Below are positions 51,935 through 61,752 of a DNA stretch of 64,000 bases, piece by piece. Positions within the stretch are counted from its first letter, which is position 1. Each line of letters begins with the position of its first letter. The notes beneath the pieces are model-generated. The model searched no databases. It was not told where the DNA came from and saw only the letters and a program-made list of their open reading frames with translations. Both the position numbers and the translations under genes were made by a program. This DNA comes from Bacteroidota bacterium (GTDB taxonomy: Bacteria; Bacteroidota; Bacteroidia; Bacteroidales; Lentimicrobiaceae): NCBI GenBank assembly GCA_009773515.1, contig WSXX01000001.1, positions 1-64,000 of the forward strand. The letters run 5' to 3'.

Positions 51935-52840
51935 ATGTATCACAAACCGGTAATGCTCAGCGAATGCCTGGACGGACTCGCCATTAAACCTGAAGGCACT
52001 TATGTAGATGTGACCTTTGGGGGCGGAGGTCATGCCCGTGCAATATTAGAGCAGCTGACAACCGGCAGGCTTGTTGGCTTCGATCAGGATGCAGATGCAC
52101 TTTTAAATTCAATCGACGACAGCCGCTTTACGCTGATAAACCAGAATTTCAGGTATCTCACAAACTTTCTGAGATTCTACAAAGCATTTCCGGTTGATGG
52201 AGTTCTGGCCGATCTGGGTGTTTCGTCACATCAGCTTGACCAGGCCGAACGCGGATTTTCAACCCGTTTTGATGCTGATCTCGATCTGAGGATGGATAGG
52301 AAATCGAATCTGACCGCCAGAGAAGTTATAAACCGGTATCCAACCGAAAACCTTATAAAAATAATGCGCGAGTACGGTGAATTGCCAAATGCTTATCGCA
52401 TCGCACTAAAACTGACCGAAGCCAGAGGTGCCGGATCCATTGACACAACCGCACAATTGAAGGAAATTCTTCAGCCTTTCGCAGAACGAGGCAAAGAAAA
52501 TAAATTTTTTGCCAGAATATTCCAGGCCTTACGGATTGAAGTAAATGGTGAGCTTGAAGCACTTAAGGAGATGCTTCTGCAAACCACAAAAACCATAAAG
52601 CCGGGCGGACGATTGGTGGTGATGTCATACCATTCACTTGAAGACAGGTTGGTAAAACACTTCATGAAAACCGGAAATTTTGAAGGAATTGAGAACAAGG
52701 ACTTTTTCGGGAACCTTCATGCCCCCTTTAAACCAGTTACCCGCAAGCCGGTAACTGCATCGGAAGAAGAATTGATTGAAAACAACCGTTCGCGAAGTGC
52801 AAAACTCCGGATAGCTGAGAGAAACCATGACGAAGATTAG
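51935..52840 (+). CDS. rsmH: 16S rRNA (cytosine(1402)-N(4))-methyltransferase RsmH
   Basis: RsmH (MraW) methylates N4 of C1402 in the ribosomal P site. The 301 residues show YVDVTFGGGGHARAILE (SAM loop), GVLADLGVSSHQLDQAERGFS (in two parts) and VMSYHSLEDRLVKHFM near the end. Length and motifs are normal. Its last 14 bp overlap the start of the FtsL-like gene, so the two are translationally coupled. Confidence 0.96.
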   Translation: MYHKPVMLSECLDGLAIKPEGTYVDVTFGGGGHARAILEQLTTGRLVGFDQDADALLNSIDDSRFTLINQNFRYLTNFLRFYKAFPVDGVLADLGVSSHQLDQAERGFSTRFDADLDLRMDRKSNLTAREVINRYPTENLIKIMREYGELPNAYRIALKLTEARGAGSIDTTAQLKEILQPFAERGKENKFFARIFQALRIEVNGELEALKEMLLQTTKTIKPGGRLVVMSYHSLEDRLVKHFMKTGNFEGIENKDFFGNLHAPFKPVTRKPVTASEEELIENNRSRSAKLRIAERNHDED

Positions 52841-53249
52841 CAATCATAAAAATACTCCCAGGCCAAAACCTGTTGAAAAACCCCTTAAAAAGAAGAGGTC
52901 TTTCAGAGCATTTAGTGTGCTAAATCAAAAAGTAAATGTTGGCGGCTCTCTGCACAGCATTGTTGATGGAAGTTTCCTTACCCGCGATAATCTGGTCACG
53001 CAAGTACCATTTATCCTTTTCCTTACAATGATGGCTGTTTTCTACATCGCCAATTCGTACAATGCCGAGAAAACCATGATAGAAATATCAAAAACCAAAC
53101 GTGAACTTGAAGAGCTGAGGTATGAATACATAACCACAAAATCGGCTTTAATGTACCACAGCAAGCAATCGGAAGTTGCCAATAAGCTTAAAAATACCGG
53201 CGTAAAAGAATCAGTTGTGCCTCCTGTAAAAATTCACATAAAAGAATAA
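52827..53249 (+). CDS. ftsL: FtsL-like cell division protein
   Basis: The 140-residue bitopic protein has a long basic cytoplasmic N-terminus (about 1-50), one membrane helix at about 56-72 (VPFILFLTMMAVFYIAN) and a short periplasmic coiled coil (KTRELEELRYEY-like heptads). Sequence does not identify FtsL by itself; size, topology and location between rsmH and ftsI do. FtsL joins FtsB and FtsQ and activates FtsW-FtsI. The cytoplasmic tail is longer than in E. coli. Confidence 0.82.
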   Translation: MTKISNHKNTPRPKPVEKPLKKKRSFRAFSVLNQKVNVGGSLHSIVDGSFLTRDNLVTQVPFILFLTMMAVFYIANSYNAEKTMIEISKTKRELEELRYEYITTKSALMYHSKQSEVANKLKNTGVKESVVPPVKIHIKE

Positions 53250-53253
53250 ACTG

Positions 53254-55353
53254 ATGGACAATAAGGGCGAAATATTAAAGAAAGTTTACCTTGTCTATTT
53301 TGTCATGGTAGTGCTTGGTTTGTCGATAATCGGCAAGGCAGCCTACATTCAGTTTGTTGAAGGCGATGAATGGCGCGAAAAAGCGAAAAAATTAAGCATC
53401 AGGTACGAAAATATTGAAGCCACCCGAGGCAATATTCTGGCTGCTGACGGAAGTTTAATGGCCGCATCGGTTCCCATTTTTGAACTTCGTATTGATGCAG
53501 GCAACACCCATTACAACGATGAATTCTTTTATGATAATGTGGACTCACTCGCCTGGCATATGGCAAATCATTTCAGAGACCGCAGCACAAAAGAATACAA
53601 ACAGATACTTGAACAGGGCCGCAAAAAAAATAATCGCTATCTTCTGCTTAAGCGGAATATAACCTACAGTGACCTTAAGAAAGTAAGAAAATTCCCGATT
53701 TTCAGATTGGGAAAATACAAGGGAGGCCTTATTGCTCTGGCAAAAAACAAGAGAGAGCTTCCCTTTAAGTGGCTTGCTTTCAGAACTATAGGATGGGACA
53801 AAGACGGAACCGTTAACGATATCGGGCTTGAAGGCGCATATAGTCACCTGCTTGAAGGTGAAAGCGGTCAGCGACTTATGCAGCGCATTGGAAGTGGTGT
53901 GTGGAGACCATTAAATGACGAAAACGAGATAGAACCAAGAAACGGACATGATATTGTTACATCCATTGATATAAACATTCAGGATGTTGCAGAAGATGCG
54001 CTGATGAGGCAGTTGGTAGCCAATGATGCCGATCATGGATGCGCCATTCTGATGGAAGTAAAAACCGGCTTTATCGTTGCCATTGCAAACCTTGGCAAAA
54101 ACAAAGAAGGCGTTTATGAAGAAAAGTACAACTACGCTGTAGGTGAAAGTTCGGAACCAGGATCAACATTCAAGCTGGCTTCACTGCTTGCAGCCCTTGA
54201 TGACGGATTGGTCAGCCTAAGTGATACTGTTGATACTCAGGGCGGTACTGCAAAGTTTGCAAACCGCACCATGAGAGACTCTCACAAAGGAGGTTATGGC
54301 CGCATCAGTGTTCGTCAGGCTTTTGAATTATCCTCAAACGTGGGCATTTCAAAAGTCATCCACAAAGCATACAAAGACAAACCACAGCAATTTATAGATG
54401 CGCTTTACGCGATGCGTCTGAACCAGCCTCTGGGGTTAGATATTCCCGGAGAAGGAAACCCTTCAATAAAAGACACCAAACATAAATACTGGTCGAAAGT
54501 ATCGCTTCCCTGGATGTCGATAGGATATGAAGTGGCACTTACGCCATTGCAAACATTGACATTCTACAATGCAATTGCCAATAATGGTGTAATGGTAAAA
54601 CCACAATTTGTAAAGGAAATCAGATCAGACGGAGTTGTAATTGAGACGTTTGAACCGATTATTCTCTCCAATTCCATTACAAAGAAACCTGAGTCAATTG
54701 CAATGGCTCGTTCGTTGCTCGAAGGCGTAGTTCAAAAGGGAACTGCCACACACCTTAAGAATCCTGTGTACCAGATAGCCGGAAAAACCGGAACAGCTCA
54801 GATTGCCCAGAATAATGCGGGGTATAACAAATCAAATTACAAAGCATCATTTTCAGGTTACTTCCCTGCCGAAGACCCGAAATACTCGATGATTGTGGTA
54901 ATTAACAATCCGAGTAAAGGCGTTTACTACGGAGGATCAATAGCTGGCCCGGTTTTTAAAGAGGTCGCTGACAAGGTATATTCCACACGGCTCGATTTCG
55001 AAGCAAAAAAATCAGATTCAACCCTATCTGCAACACCAATATATGCTTCGGGCAATGCAAGTGAACTGCACACAATTTTTAAGTCGCTCAATGTATTGGC
55101 AGCTTCTGATATTATTCAGAATGAGTGGATTGCATACCGAGATAATATGGGAATTACTGAAACGGTGATCATTGATACCGACAACCAGAAGATTCCTGAT
55201 GTAAAAGGGATGGGAGCAAGAGATGCGGTTTTTCTGCTTGAATCGGCAGGAATAAAAGTAGAGGTAAATGGCAAAGGAAAAGTAAGGAAACAATCGCTGC
55301 CTGCCGGGTCTAAGGCAGTAAGAGGCAGTAAATGTATTATTGATTTGGGATAA
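53254..55353 (+). CDS. ftsI: Peptidoglycan transpeptidase FtsI (PBP3) with PASTA domain
   Basis: FtsI cross-links septal peptidoglycan. The 699 residues show an N-terminal membrane helix (about 8-27), a dimerisation region, the serine motif S304-TFK307, SSN at 360-362 and KTG at 511-513. A C-terminal PASTA domain (about 640-699, IPDVKGMGARDAVFLLESAG) is added, which binds peptidoglycan in other proteins. It overlaps no neighbour; the upstream gap is 4 bp. FtsI with PASTA is usual in this phylum. Confidence 0.95.
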   Translation: MDNKGEILKKVYLVYFVMVVLGLSIIGKAAYIQFVEGDEWREKAKKLSIRYENIEATRGNILAADGSLMAASVPIFELRIDAGNTHYNDEFFYDNVDSLAWHMANHFRDRSTKEYKQILEQGRKKNNRYLLLKRNITYSDLKKVRKFPIFRLGKYKGGLIALAKNKRELPFKWLAFRTIGWDKDGTVNDIGLEGAYSHLLEGESGQRLMQRIGSGVWRPLNDENEIEPRNGHDIVTSIDINIQDVAEDALMRQLVANDADHGCAILMEVKTGFIVAIANLGKNKEGVYEEKYNYAVGESSEPGSTFKLASLLAALDDGLVSLSDTVDTQGGTAKFANRTMRDSHKGGYGRISVRQAFELSSNVGISKVIHKAYKDKPQQFIDALYAMRLNQPLGLDIPGEGNPSIKDTKHKYWSKVSLPWMSIGYEVALTPLQTLTFYNAIANNGVMVKPQFVKEIRSDGVVIETFEPIILSNSITKKPESIAMARSLLEGVVQKGTATHLKNPVYQIAGKTGTAQIAQNNAGYNKSNYKASFSGYFPAEDPKYSMIVVINNPSKGVYYGGSIAGPVFKEVADKVYSTRLDFEAKKSDSTLSATPIYASGNASELHTIFKSLNVLAASDIIQNEWIAYRDNMGITETVIIDTDNQKIPDVKGMGARDAVFLLESAGIKVEVNGKGKVRKQSLPAGSKAVRGSKCIIDLG

Positions 55354-55362
55354 AGCGCTGAA

Positions 55363-56835
55363 ATGAGAACACTTAAAGACATATTGTATCGTTGCAGAAT
55401 TGTCAGGATAGCCGGAAGTACGGATATACCTGTCGTTGAGGTCATATCCGACTCGAGAAGCGCAGGAAATGACAAAGTATTTGTTGCTGTAAAAGGTACA
55501 CAAACCGATGGGCATATTTATATTGCCGATGTCATCAATAAAGGTGTTAAAGCAATTGTGTGCGAATCCATTCCTGAAAAAACCGAACACGATGTCACCT
55601 ACATTGAAGTAAAGGACAGTGCTGAGACTTTGGCTATCATGGCCGGAAATTATTTCGACAACCCTTCAACCAGGCTTCACCTTATCGGGATAACAGGCAC
55701 CAATGGAAAAACCACAATAGCCACTCTGCTCTACCAGCTTTTTATTCAGGCAGGATTTAAAGTTGGCCTGATCTCTACCGTACGAAACGTGATCAACTCC
55801 CGTGAAATACCGGCTTCACATACCACCCCCGATCCAATGACGCTGAACCACCTGCTGAATGAAATGGTTTCGGAGGGTTGTGAATATTGTTTTATGGAAG
55901 TAAGCTCGCATGCTGTTGTTCAGCAGCGAATTGCAGGGCTTAGCTTCAGAGGCGGAGTTTTTTCGAATCTCACACACGATCACCTCGACTACCACAAAAC
56001 ATTTGACGCGTATCTGAAGGCTAAAAAAACGTTTTTCGACAACCTTCCATCGTCTGCTTTTGCACTGACAAACATTGACGACAGAAACGGAATGGTGATG
56101 GTTCAGAATACAAAAGCAGTGATAAAAACGCTGGCGGTTAAAAAACAGGCTGATTTTCACTGCAGGATTCTCGAAAACCATTTTGATGGTTTGCAGCTCA
56201 GTATCAATGGAAAAGAAGTCTGGTGCCGGCTGGTTGGAAATTTCAATGCCTACAATTTACTCAGCATTTATGCAACCGCTGAAATGCTTGGTTTATCCGA
56301 GGAAGAATGCCTTACCGGGCTGAGCAAGCTGGTTCCTGTTGATGGAAGGTTTGAATTTATGAAGTCGCCAACCGGAGTTATCGGCATAGTTGACTACGCG
56401 CATACACCTGACGCGCTTCTGAATGTAATTTCAACAATAAATGCCATTCGTGAAGGCGCCGGAAAACTCATTACAGTTGTTGGTGCCGGTGGAAACCGCG
56501 ATAAAACAAAGCGCCCGGTAATGGCTTCGATAGCAGCCGAAAACAGCACACTTACCATTCTCACTTCCGATAATCCGCGCAATGAGGATCCTGATGAAAT
56601 CCTTAAAGAAATGATGGCAGGAGTAAACATTGACCGTAAAAAAGCAACCCTGCTTATCAGCGACCGCCGTCAAGCAATACGTGCTGCCTGCACAATGGCT
56701 GACAGCGGCGACATTATTCTGATTGCAGGCAAAGGACACGAAACCTATCAGGAAATAAAAGGCACAAAACATCACTTCGACGACCGCGAAGAACTTAAAG
56801 AAGCATTGGCAATAAATAACAACCAAAATCAGTAA
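55363..56835 (+). CDS. murE: UDP-MurNAc-tripeptide synthetase MurE
   Basis: MurE adds the third residue to UDP-MurNAc-L-Ala-D-Glu. The 490 residues contain the ATP loop GTNGKTT at 112-118, [15 protein letters not shown] and the substrate-choice motif DNPR at 403-406 followed by NEDP, which marks the meso-diaminopimelate-adding form. So the peptidoglycan is probably of the DAP type. It stands between ftsI (9 bp) and mraY (11 bp). Confidence 0.95.
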   Translation: MRTLKDILYRCRIVRIAGSTDIPVVEVISDSRSAGNDKVFVAVKGTQTDGHIYIADVINKGVKAIVCESIPEKTEHDVTYIEVKDSAETLAIMAGNYFDNPSTRLHLIGITGTNGKTTIATLLYQLFIQAGFKVGLISTVRNVINSREIPASHTTPDPMTLNHLLNEMVSEGCEYCFMEVSSHAVVQQRIAGLSFRGGVFSNLTHDHLDYHKTFDAYLKAKKTFFDNLPSSAFALTNIDDRNGMVMVQNTKAVIKTLAVKKQADFHCRILENHFDGLQLSINGKEVWCRLVGNFNAYNLLSIYATAEMLGLSEEECLTGLSKLVPVDGRFEFMKSPTGVIGIVDYAHTPDALLNVISTINAIREGAGKLITVVGAGGNRDKTKRPVMASIAAENSTLTILTSDNPRNEDPDEILKEMMAGVNIDRKKATLLISDRRQAIRAACTMADSGDIILIAGKGHETYQEIKGTKHHFDDREELKEALAINNNQNQ

Positions 56836-56846
56836 AAACAGGGCTT

Positions 56847-58100
56847 ATGTTGTACTATCTGTTTGATTTTCTTGATAAAAGCATGGACTTTCCGGGAGCC
56901 GGAATGTTTCAGTATATTTCCTTCAGGGCTGCGCTGGCTGTCATAACTTCACTGATTATTTCGCTTTTGTTTGGCAAAACGCTGATCAATTATCTGCAAA
57001 AGAAACTTGTAGGCGAAGTGGTGAGAGACCTGGGACTTCATGGACAAAAAGAAAAACAGGGAACCCCGACCATGGGCGGATTGATTATTCTCAGCGCAAT
57101 TGTAATTCCCACACTTCTGTTTGCGAAACTCAATAACATTTACATCATTCTTATTCTAATCACAACCATCTGGCTGGGTTTTATCGGATTTCTGGATGAT
57201 TACATCAAAGTATTCAGAAATGACAAAAAAGGACTTGCCGGAAAGTTTAAAATCCTTGGACAAATCATCATTGGACTGGTGGTAGGATTAACTCTTTATT
57301 TTCATGAAGATGTGGTAATCCGCGAAAAGATTTATCAGACAAGTTCAGTTTCGGTTGAATCGCCAAGCGAATTCGAACAGGTAAACGACCACGGACAAAG
57401 GTTTTCGAGACAATCTTCAAAATCTACAAAAACCACCATCCCTTTCCTGAAAAACAACGAGTTGGACTATGCAGTTCTGCTGAAGCCTTTTGGTGAAAAA
57501 GCAATGAATTATGCATGGATAATCTTTGTTCCTGTCGTAATCCTGATCATTATTTCAGTTTCAAATGGTGCAAATCTCACCGATGGCATTGATGGACTGG
57601 CAACCGGAACTTCAGCTATTATCGGGGTAACCCTTGGCATACTTGCCTGGGTTTCAGGAAACTTTGTGTTTGCCGATTACCTGAACATCATGTATTTACC
57701 CGACACCGGCGAGCTTACAATTTTTGTAAGTGCATTTGTTGGCGCGTGTACCGGTTTTCTGTGGTACAACACTTTTCCTGCCCAGGTTTTTATGGGTGAT
57801 ACCGGGTCGCTGGCATTGGGAGGTGTAATTGCAGTGCTGGCTATTATGATCCGCAAAGAGCTGCTGATTCCGATTCTCTGTGGAATATTTCTGGCTGAAA
57901 ATCTTTCAGTAGTCCTGCAGGTTAGCTATTTCAAACGAACCAAAAGGAAGTACGGCGAAGGACGGAGAATCTTTAAAATGGCTCCGCTGCACCATCATTT
58001 CCAGATGCTCGGATATTCAGAACCAAAAATAGTACAGCGGTTTTTTATTGTTGGGATAATGCTTGCAGTTTTTACAATCATCACCCTGAAAATCAGATAA
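56847..58100 (+). CDS. mraY: Phospho-MurNAc-pentapeptide transferase MraY
   Basis: MraY transfers phospho-MurNAc-pentapeptide to undecaprenyl phosphate, making lipid I. The 417 residues form about ten membrane helices with [16 protein letters not shown], the [10 protein letters not shown] catalytic stretch and [12 protein letters not shown]. Between about residues 155 and 210 is a hydrophilic insertion (rich in Ser, Glu, Lys) absent from the ~360-residue E. coli enzyme; it is common in Bacteroidota. The gene directly follows murE; murF, which often lies between them, is missing. Confidence 0.95.
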   Translation: MLYYLFDFLDKSMDFPGAGMFQYISFRAALAVITSLIISLLFGKTLINYLQKKLVGEVVRDLGLHGQKEKQGTPTMGGLIILSAIVIPTLLFAKLNNIYIILILITTIWLGFIGFLDDYIKVFRNDKKGLAGKFKILGQIIIGLVVGLTLYFHEDVVIREKIYQTSSVSVESPSEFEQVNDHGQRFSRQSSKSTKTTIPFLKNNELDYAVLLKPFGEKAMNYAWIIFVPVVILIIISVSNGANLTDGIDGLATGTSAIIGVTLGILAWVSGNFVFADYLNIMYLPDTGELTIFVSAFVGACTGFLWYNTFPAQVFMGDTGSLALGGVIAVLAIMIRKELLIPILCGIFLAENLSVVLQVSYFKRTKRKYGEGRRIFKMAPLHHHFQMLGYSEPKIVQRFFIVGIMLAVFTIITLKIR

Positions 58101-58102
58101 CA

Positions 58103-59446
58103 ATGAATCACAAACCCAAAATACTGATACTCGGTGCCGGCGAAAGCGGAATCGGTGCTGCGCTGCTTGCGGCCGGTAAAGGGTTTGATGTGTTTGTGTC
58201 AGACAATGGGAATATCAAAGAAAATTTTAAGAATCAACTGATTGCCAACAACATAGCCTTTGAGGAAGGCGGGCATGGCCAAAACATCCTCAGTGGCATT
58301 GATGAAATTATAAAAAGTCCGGGAATACCCGAAAATGTTCATCTGGTTGCAGAAGCCAGAAGCAAAGGAATTCCGGTGATTTCGGAAATCGAGTTTGCTT
58401 CGCGTTTTACCAGCTCAAAAAAGATCTGCATAACAGGTAGCAACGGCAAAACCACTACCACTTCGCTGATTCAGCACATGCTTAAACATGCAGGTATGGA
58501 TTCATGCGCTGCAGGCAACATAGGAAACAGTTTTGCCAGCGAAGTATTAAAAAAGGAGTATGAATACTTCAGCCTTGAGTTGAGCAGCTTTCAATTAGAT
58601 GGCATAAAGGATTTCAGGGCTGACATAGCGATTCTGTTGAATATCACACCTGACCATCTTGACAGGTATGACAATGATTTCAGCAAATATGCCGCTTCAA
58701 AAATGAGAATCATTCAAAATCAGCGCAAAGAAGATTCATTTATCTGGTGCGTTGATGATGAAAAAAGCAGAGAGATAATACAACACAGCAGACTTCATCA
58801 GCAGGTTTACAAAATCAGCTTACACGAAAAAGGGCACGAAGGTGCCTGGCTCGACGGAAATAAAATAGTATTCAACATAAAAGGGGAAAAGTACACTATG
58901 ACAATCGAAGAACTTGCTTTACAGGGAAAGCACAACATCTACAATTCAATGGCTGCCGGAATATCAGGAAGTCTTATCGGATTGCGCAAGGAAAGTATTA
59001 AGGAAAGCCTTAGTAGTTTCGAAAACATTACTCACCGGCTTGAGTTTGTGGCCAATATACATGGCATTGAGTTTATCAACGACTCAAAAGCAACAAATAT
59101 CAATTCGGCATGGTGGGCTCTGGAAAACCAGAGTAAACCAGTCATCTGGATTGCCGGAGGAATTGACAAAGGCAACGACTACACAAAATTGTACGAAGTG
59201 GTAAAATCGAATGTAAAAGCACTGGTTTGCCTTGGCCTCGACAATGAACTTCTGATAGATGCTTTCAAAGATATCATCCCTGTAATTATTGAAGCGCAAT
59301 CGGCAGAAGAAGCTGTAAATCAGGCTTACTACCTGGCCAACAAAAACGATGTGGTGTTATTATCACCTGCCTGTGCAAGTTTTGACCTCTTTGAAAACTA
59401 CGAAGACCGTGGCAATCAGTTTAAAAATGCAGTAAAAGCCCTTTGA
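58103..59446 (+). CDS. murD: UDP-MurNAc-L-Ala:D-Glu ligase MurD
   Basis: MurD adds D-glutamate to UDP-MurNAc-L-alanine. The 447 residues show the N-terminal Rossmann loop LGAGESGIGAALL, the ATP loop GSNGKTTTT at about 112-120, LELSSFQLDG, NITPDHLDRY and the C-terminal NDSKATN. It lies 2 bp after mraY and before ftsW, as expected in the cluster. Confidence 0.95.
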   Translation: MNHKPKILILGAGESGIGAALLAAGKGFDVFVSDNGNIKENFKNQLIANNIAFEEGGHGQNILSGIDEIIKSPGIPENVHLVAEARSKGIPVISEIEFASRFTSSKKICITGSNGKTTTTSLIQHMLKHAGMDSCAAGNIGNSFASEVLKKEYEYFSLELSSFQLDGIKDFRADIAILLNITPDHLDRYDNDFSKYAASKMRIIQNQRKEDSFIWCVDDEKSREIIQHSRLHQQVYKISLHEKGHEGAWLDGNKIVFNIKGEKYTMTIEELALQGKHNIYNSMAAGISGSLIGLRKESIKESLSSFENITHRLEFVANIHGIEFINDSKATNINSAWWALENQSKPVIWIAGGIDKGNDYTKLYEVVKSNVKALVCLGLDNELLIDAFKDIIPVIIEAQSAEEAVNQAYYLANKNDVVLLSPACASFDLFENYEDRGNQFKNAVKAL

Positions 59447-59459
59447 AGAAAAGCGAAAT

Positions 59460-60650
59460 ATGAAAGCCATTTTAAGCAGGATAAAAGGAGACAAAGTGAT
59501 ATGGGCAGTGGTGTTCCTTCTGTCGATATTCTCGTTGCTGGCGGTTTACAGTTCCACCGGAACACTTGCCTACCGTTATCAATCGGGCAATACTGAGTAC
59601 TACCTGATAAAGCATTTGGGTATATTGCTGCTTGGCTTTGTGTTGATGTATCTGGCTCATCAGGTCAAATACAAATACTATGCACGCATTTCGCAACTCG
59701 GAATTTACATTTCGGTTCCCCTGCTGGCATACACCCTTTTATTCGGCACATCAATGAATGAAGCCAGCCGCTGGTATACCCTTCCTTTGATCAACATAAC
59801 TTTTCAGCCTTCCGATCTGGCTAAACTCGCACTTATAATATATGTTGCCCGGCTTCTTGCAAAAAATCAGGGCGAAATCGATGATTTTAAAAAAGGTTTT
59901 ATTGCCATTCTTCTTCCCGTGGTAATTATAACCTTGCTTATAATGCCCGCCAACCTTTCAACTGCAGCACTTATTTTTACAACATGCCTTGTACTTATGT
60001 TTGTTGGCCGTGTTAAAATCCGGTATTTATTAACGCTTGTCGGCATTGGATTAGTTGCCTTTATTTTATTAATAACTGTTGCCGTAAACTCGCCCAAACT
60101 CAGCGGGCGTTTTGGAACCTGGCAAAACAGGATTGAAAGTTTCAAAAGTGGTGACAGCGATGCCAACTATCAGGTGGAGCAGGCAAAAATCGCAATTGCT
60201 ACAGGAGGTATCGCGGGAAAAATGCCTGGTAATTCAACCCAGAAAAATTTTCTTCCTCACCCCTATTCCGACTTTATTTTTGCCATCATCATTGAAGAAT
60301 ATGGTTTGATAGGAGGAACTATTGTTGTGTTATTATATCTGATATTGCTGTTCAGGGCTGTTAAAATTGTCATCCGGAGTCCGCGGAATTTTGCCGCATT
60401 TCTCACTTTTGGCGTGGCTTTCAGTCTGGTATTTCAGGCGATGGTAAATATGATGGTGGCCGTAAATCTGCTGCCTGTCACAGGACAAACATTGCCATTT
60501 ATAAGTATGGGAGGAACATCAATATGGTTTACGAGTATTGCCATAGGCATTATTTTGAGCGTGAGCCGCGAAATTGAGGAATCAGAAAACCTCGAAAAAG
60601 AAGCAAAAACAGAAAAACAAACCAAACAAACCGAACATGCAATTGCCTGA
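59460..60650 (+). CDS. ftsW: Septal peptidoglycan glycosyltransferase FtsW
   Basis: FtsW polymerises lipid II during division, with FtsI as partner. The 396 residues have about ten membrane helices with the SEDS hallmarks YSSTG near the start, NEASRWY in the long loop, LPHPYSDFIFAIIIEEYG and LLPVTGQTLPFISMGGTS. The C-terminal tail is rich in Lys and Glu and overlaps the murG start by 14 bp. Confidence 0.95.
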   Translation: MKAILSRIKGDKVIWAVVFLLSIFSLLAVYSSTGTLAYRYQSGNTEYYLIKHLGILLLGFVLMYLAHQVKYKYYARISQLGIYISVPLLAYTLLFGTSMNEASRWYTLPLINITFQPSDLAKLALIIYVARLLAKNQGEIDDFKKGFIAILLPVVIITLLIMPANLSTAALIFTTCLVLMFVGRVKIRYLLTLVGIGLVAFILLITVAVNSPKLSGRFGTWQNRIESFKSGDSDANYQVEQAKIAIATGGIAGKMPGNSTQKNFLPHPYSDFIFAIIIEEYGLIGGTIVVLLYLILLFRAVKIVIRSPRNFAAFLTFGVAFSLVFQAMVNMMVAVNLLPVTGQTLPFISMGGTSIWFTSIAIGIILSVSREIEESENLEKEAKTEKQTKQTEHAIA

Positions 60651-61746
60651 AACAAGGATTATTATAAGCGGAGGCGGAACCGGAGGCCATGTGTTTCCGG
60701 CAATTGCTATTGCTGATGCTTTGACTTCGGTTAACCCGGAAGTAAAAATCCTTTTTGTAGGTGCTGAAGGCAGGATGGAAACAGAAAAAGTTCCGGCAGC
60801 AGGATATGAAATCAGGACACTATGGATCAGCGGACTACAACGCAAACTGACTTTAAAAAACTTATTGTTTCCCATCAAACTTGCGCATAGCTCGCTCAAA
60901 GCCAGAAAGATTATAAAAGATTTTAAACCTCAGGTTGTTGTTGGTGTTGGCGGATACGCGAGCGGACCCACTGTAAAAGCTGCAGCATCGATGGGAATTT
61001 CAACTTTGATACAAGAGCAAAATTCATTTCCGGGAATCACAAACAGAATGCTGGCCGGAAAAGCAAAAAAAATATGTGTTGCCTACCCTGATATGGAAAA
61101 ATATTTCCCGGCATCCAGAATAGTTCTGACCGGAAATCCAGTAAGATCAGATATCGTTTTTGCTGAAGCCAAAAGAGAAGAAGCGCTTAGTTTTTTCAGA
61201 CTTGACCCAAAAAAACCAGTAGTTCTGGTAATAGGCGGAAGCCTTGGTGCCAGAACCATCAACAACAGCATTCATCACGCATTAATGGAATTGGCAGATG
61301 CCGGACTTCAACTGATATGGCAAACCGGCAAAACTTTTTCAGAGACAGCAAAATCAGCCACAATTCCATTTGATGAATACGGAATCAGAAATTACGACTT
61401 CATTACCAGAATGGACCTTGCATACGCTGCCGCCGATATTGTAGTGTCGAGGGCAGGAGCTTTATCGGTTTCGGAACTTTGTATAACAGGAAAGCCATCT
61501 ATCCTGATTCCATCGCCGAATGTTGCTGAAGATCATCAGACAAAAAATGCCATGGCGCTGGTAAAACGGAATGCCGCTGTTCTGATTCCTGATAACAAAG
61601 CAGATTCAGAGCTCTCAGAGACTATCATCTCTCTGGCCTTTAATACCACAAGAAAAGAAGAACTGAGCAGCAACATTCATCTGCTTGCTAAGCCGAATGC
61701 TGCGCTAGATATTGCAAACATCATTTTGGAACTAACTCAAAACTAA
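60637..61746 (+). CDS. murG: UDP-GlcNAc transferase MurG
   Basis: MurG adds GlcNAc to lipid I at the inner face of the membrane, giving lipid II. The 369 residues open with the glycine-rich loop SGGGTGGHVFPAIAIAD and later show GGYASGPTVKAA, QEQNSFPGITNR, GGSLGARTIN and the donor site SRAGALSVSEL. The ATG at 60637 is preferred over one at 60574, whose product would start with a Lys-rich stretch inside ftsW. Confidence 0.95.
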   Translation: MQLPETRIIISGGGTGGHVFPAIAIADALTSVNPEVKILFVGAEGRMETEKVPAAGYEIRTLWISGLQRKLTLKNLLFPIKLAHSSLKARKIIKDFKPQVVVGVGGYASGPTVKAAASMGISTLIQEQNSFPGITNRMLAGKAKKICVAYPDMEKYFPASRIVLTGNPVRSDIVFAEAKREEALSFFRLDPKKPVVLVIGGSLGARTINNSIHHALMELADAGLQLIWQTGKTFSETAKSATIPFDEYGIRNYDFITRMDLAYAAADIVVSRAGALSVSELCITGKPSILIPSPNVAEDHQTKNAMALVKRNAAVLIPDNKADSELSETIISLAFNTTRKEELSSNIHLLAKPNAALDIANIILELTQN

Positions 61747-61752
61747 CTCAAA

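Noticed and set aside
55024-55590. Antisense frame of 188 codons across the ftsI/murE junction
   Set aside because: It is fully covered by the real coding sequences on the other strand, with Cys/Tyr-rich nonsense composition.
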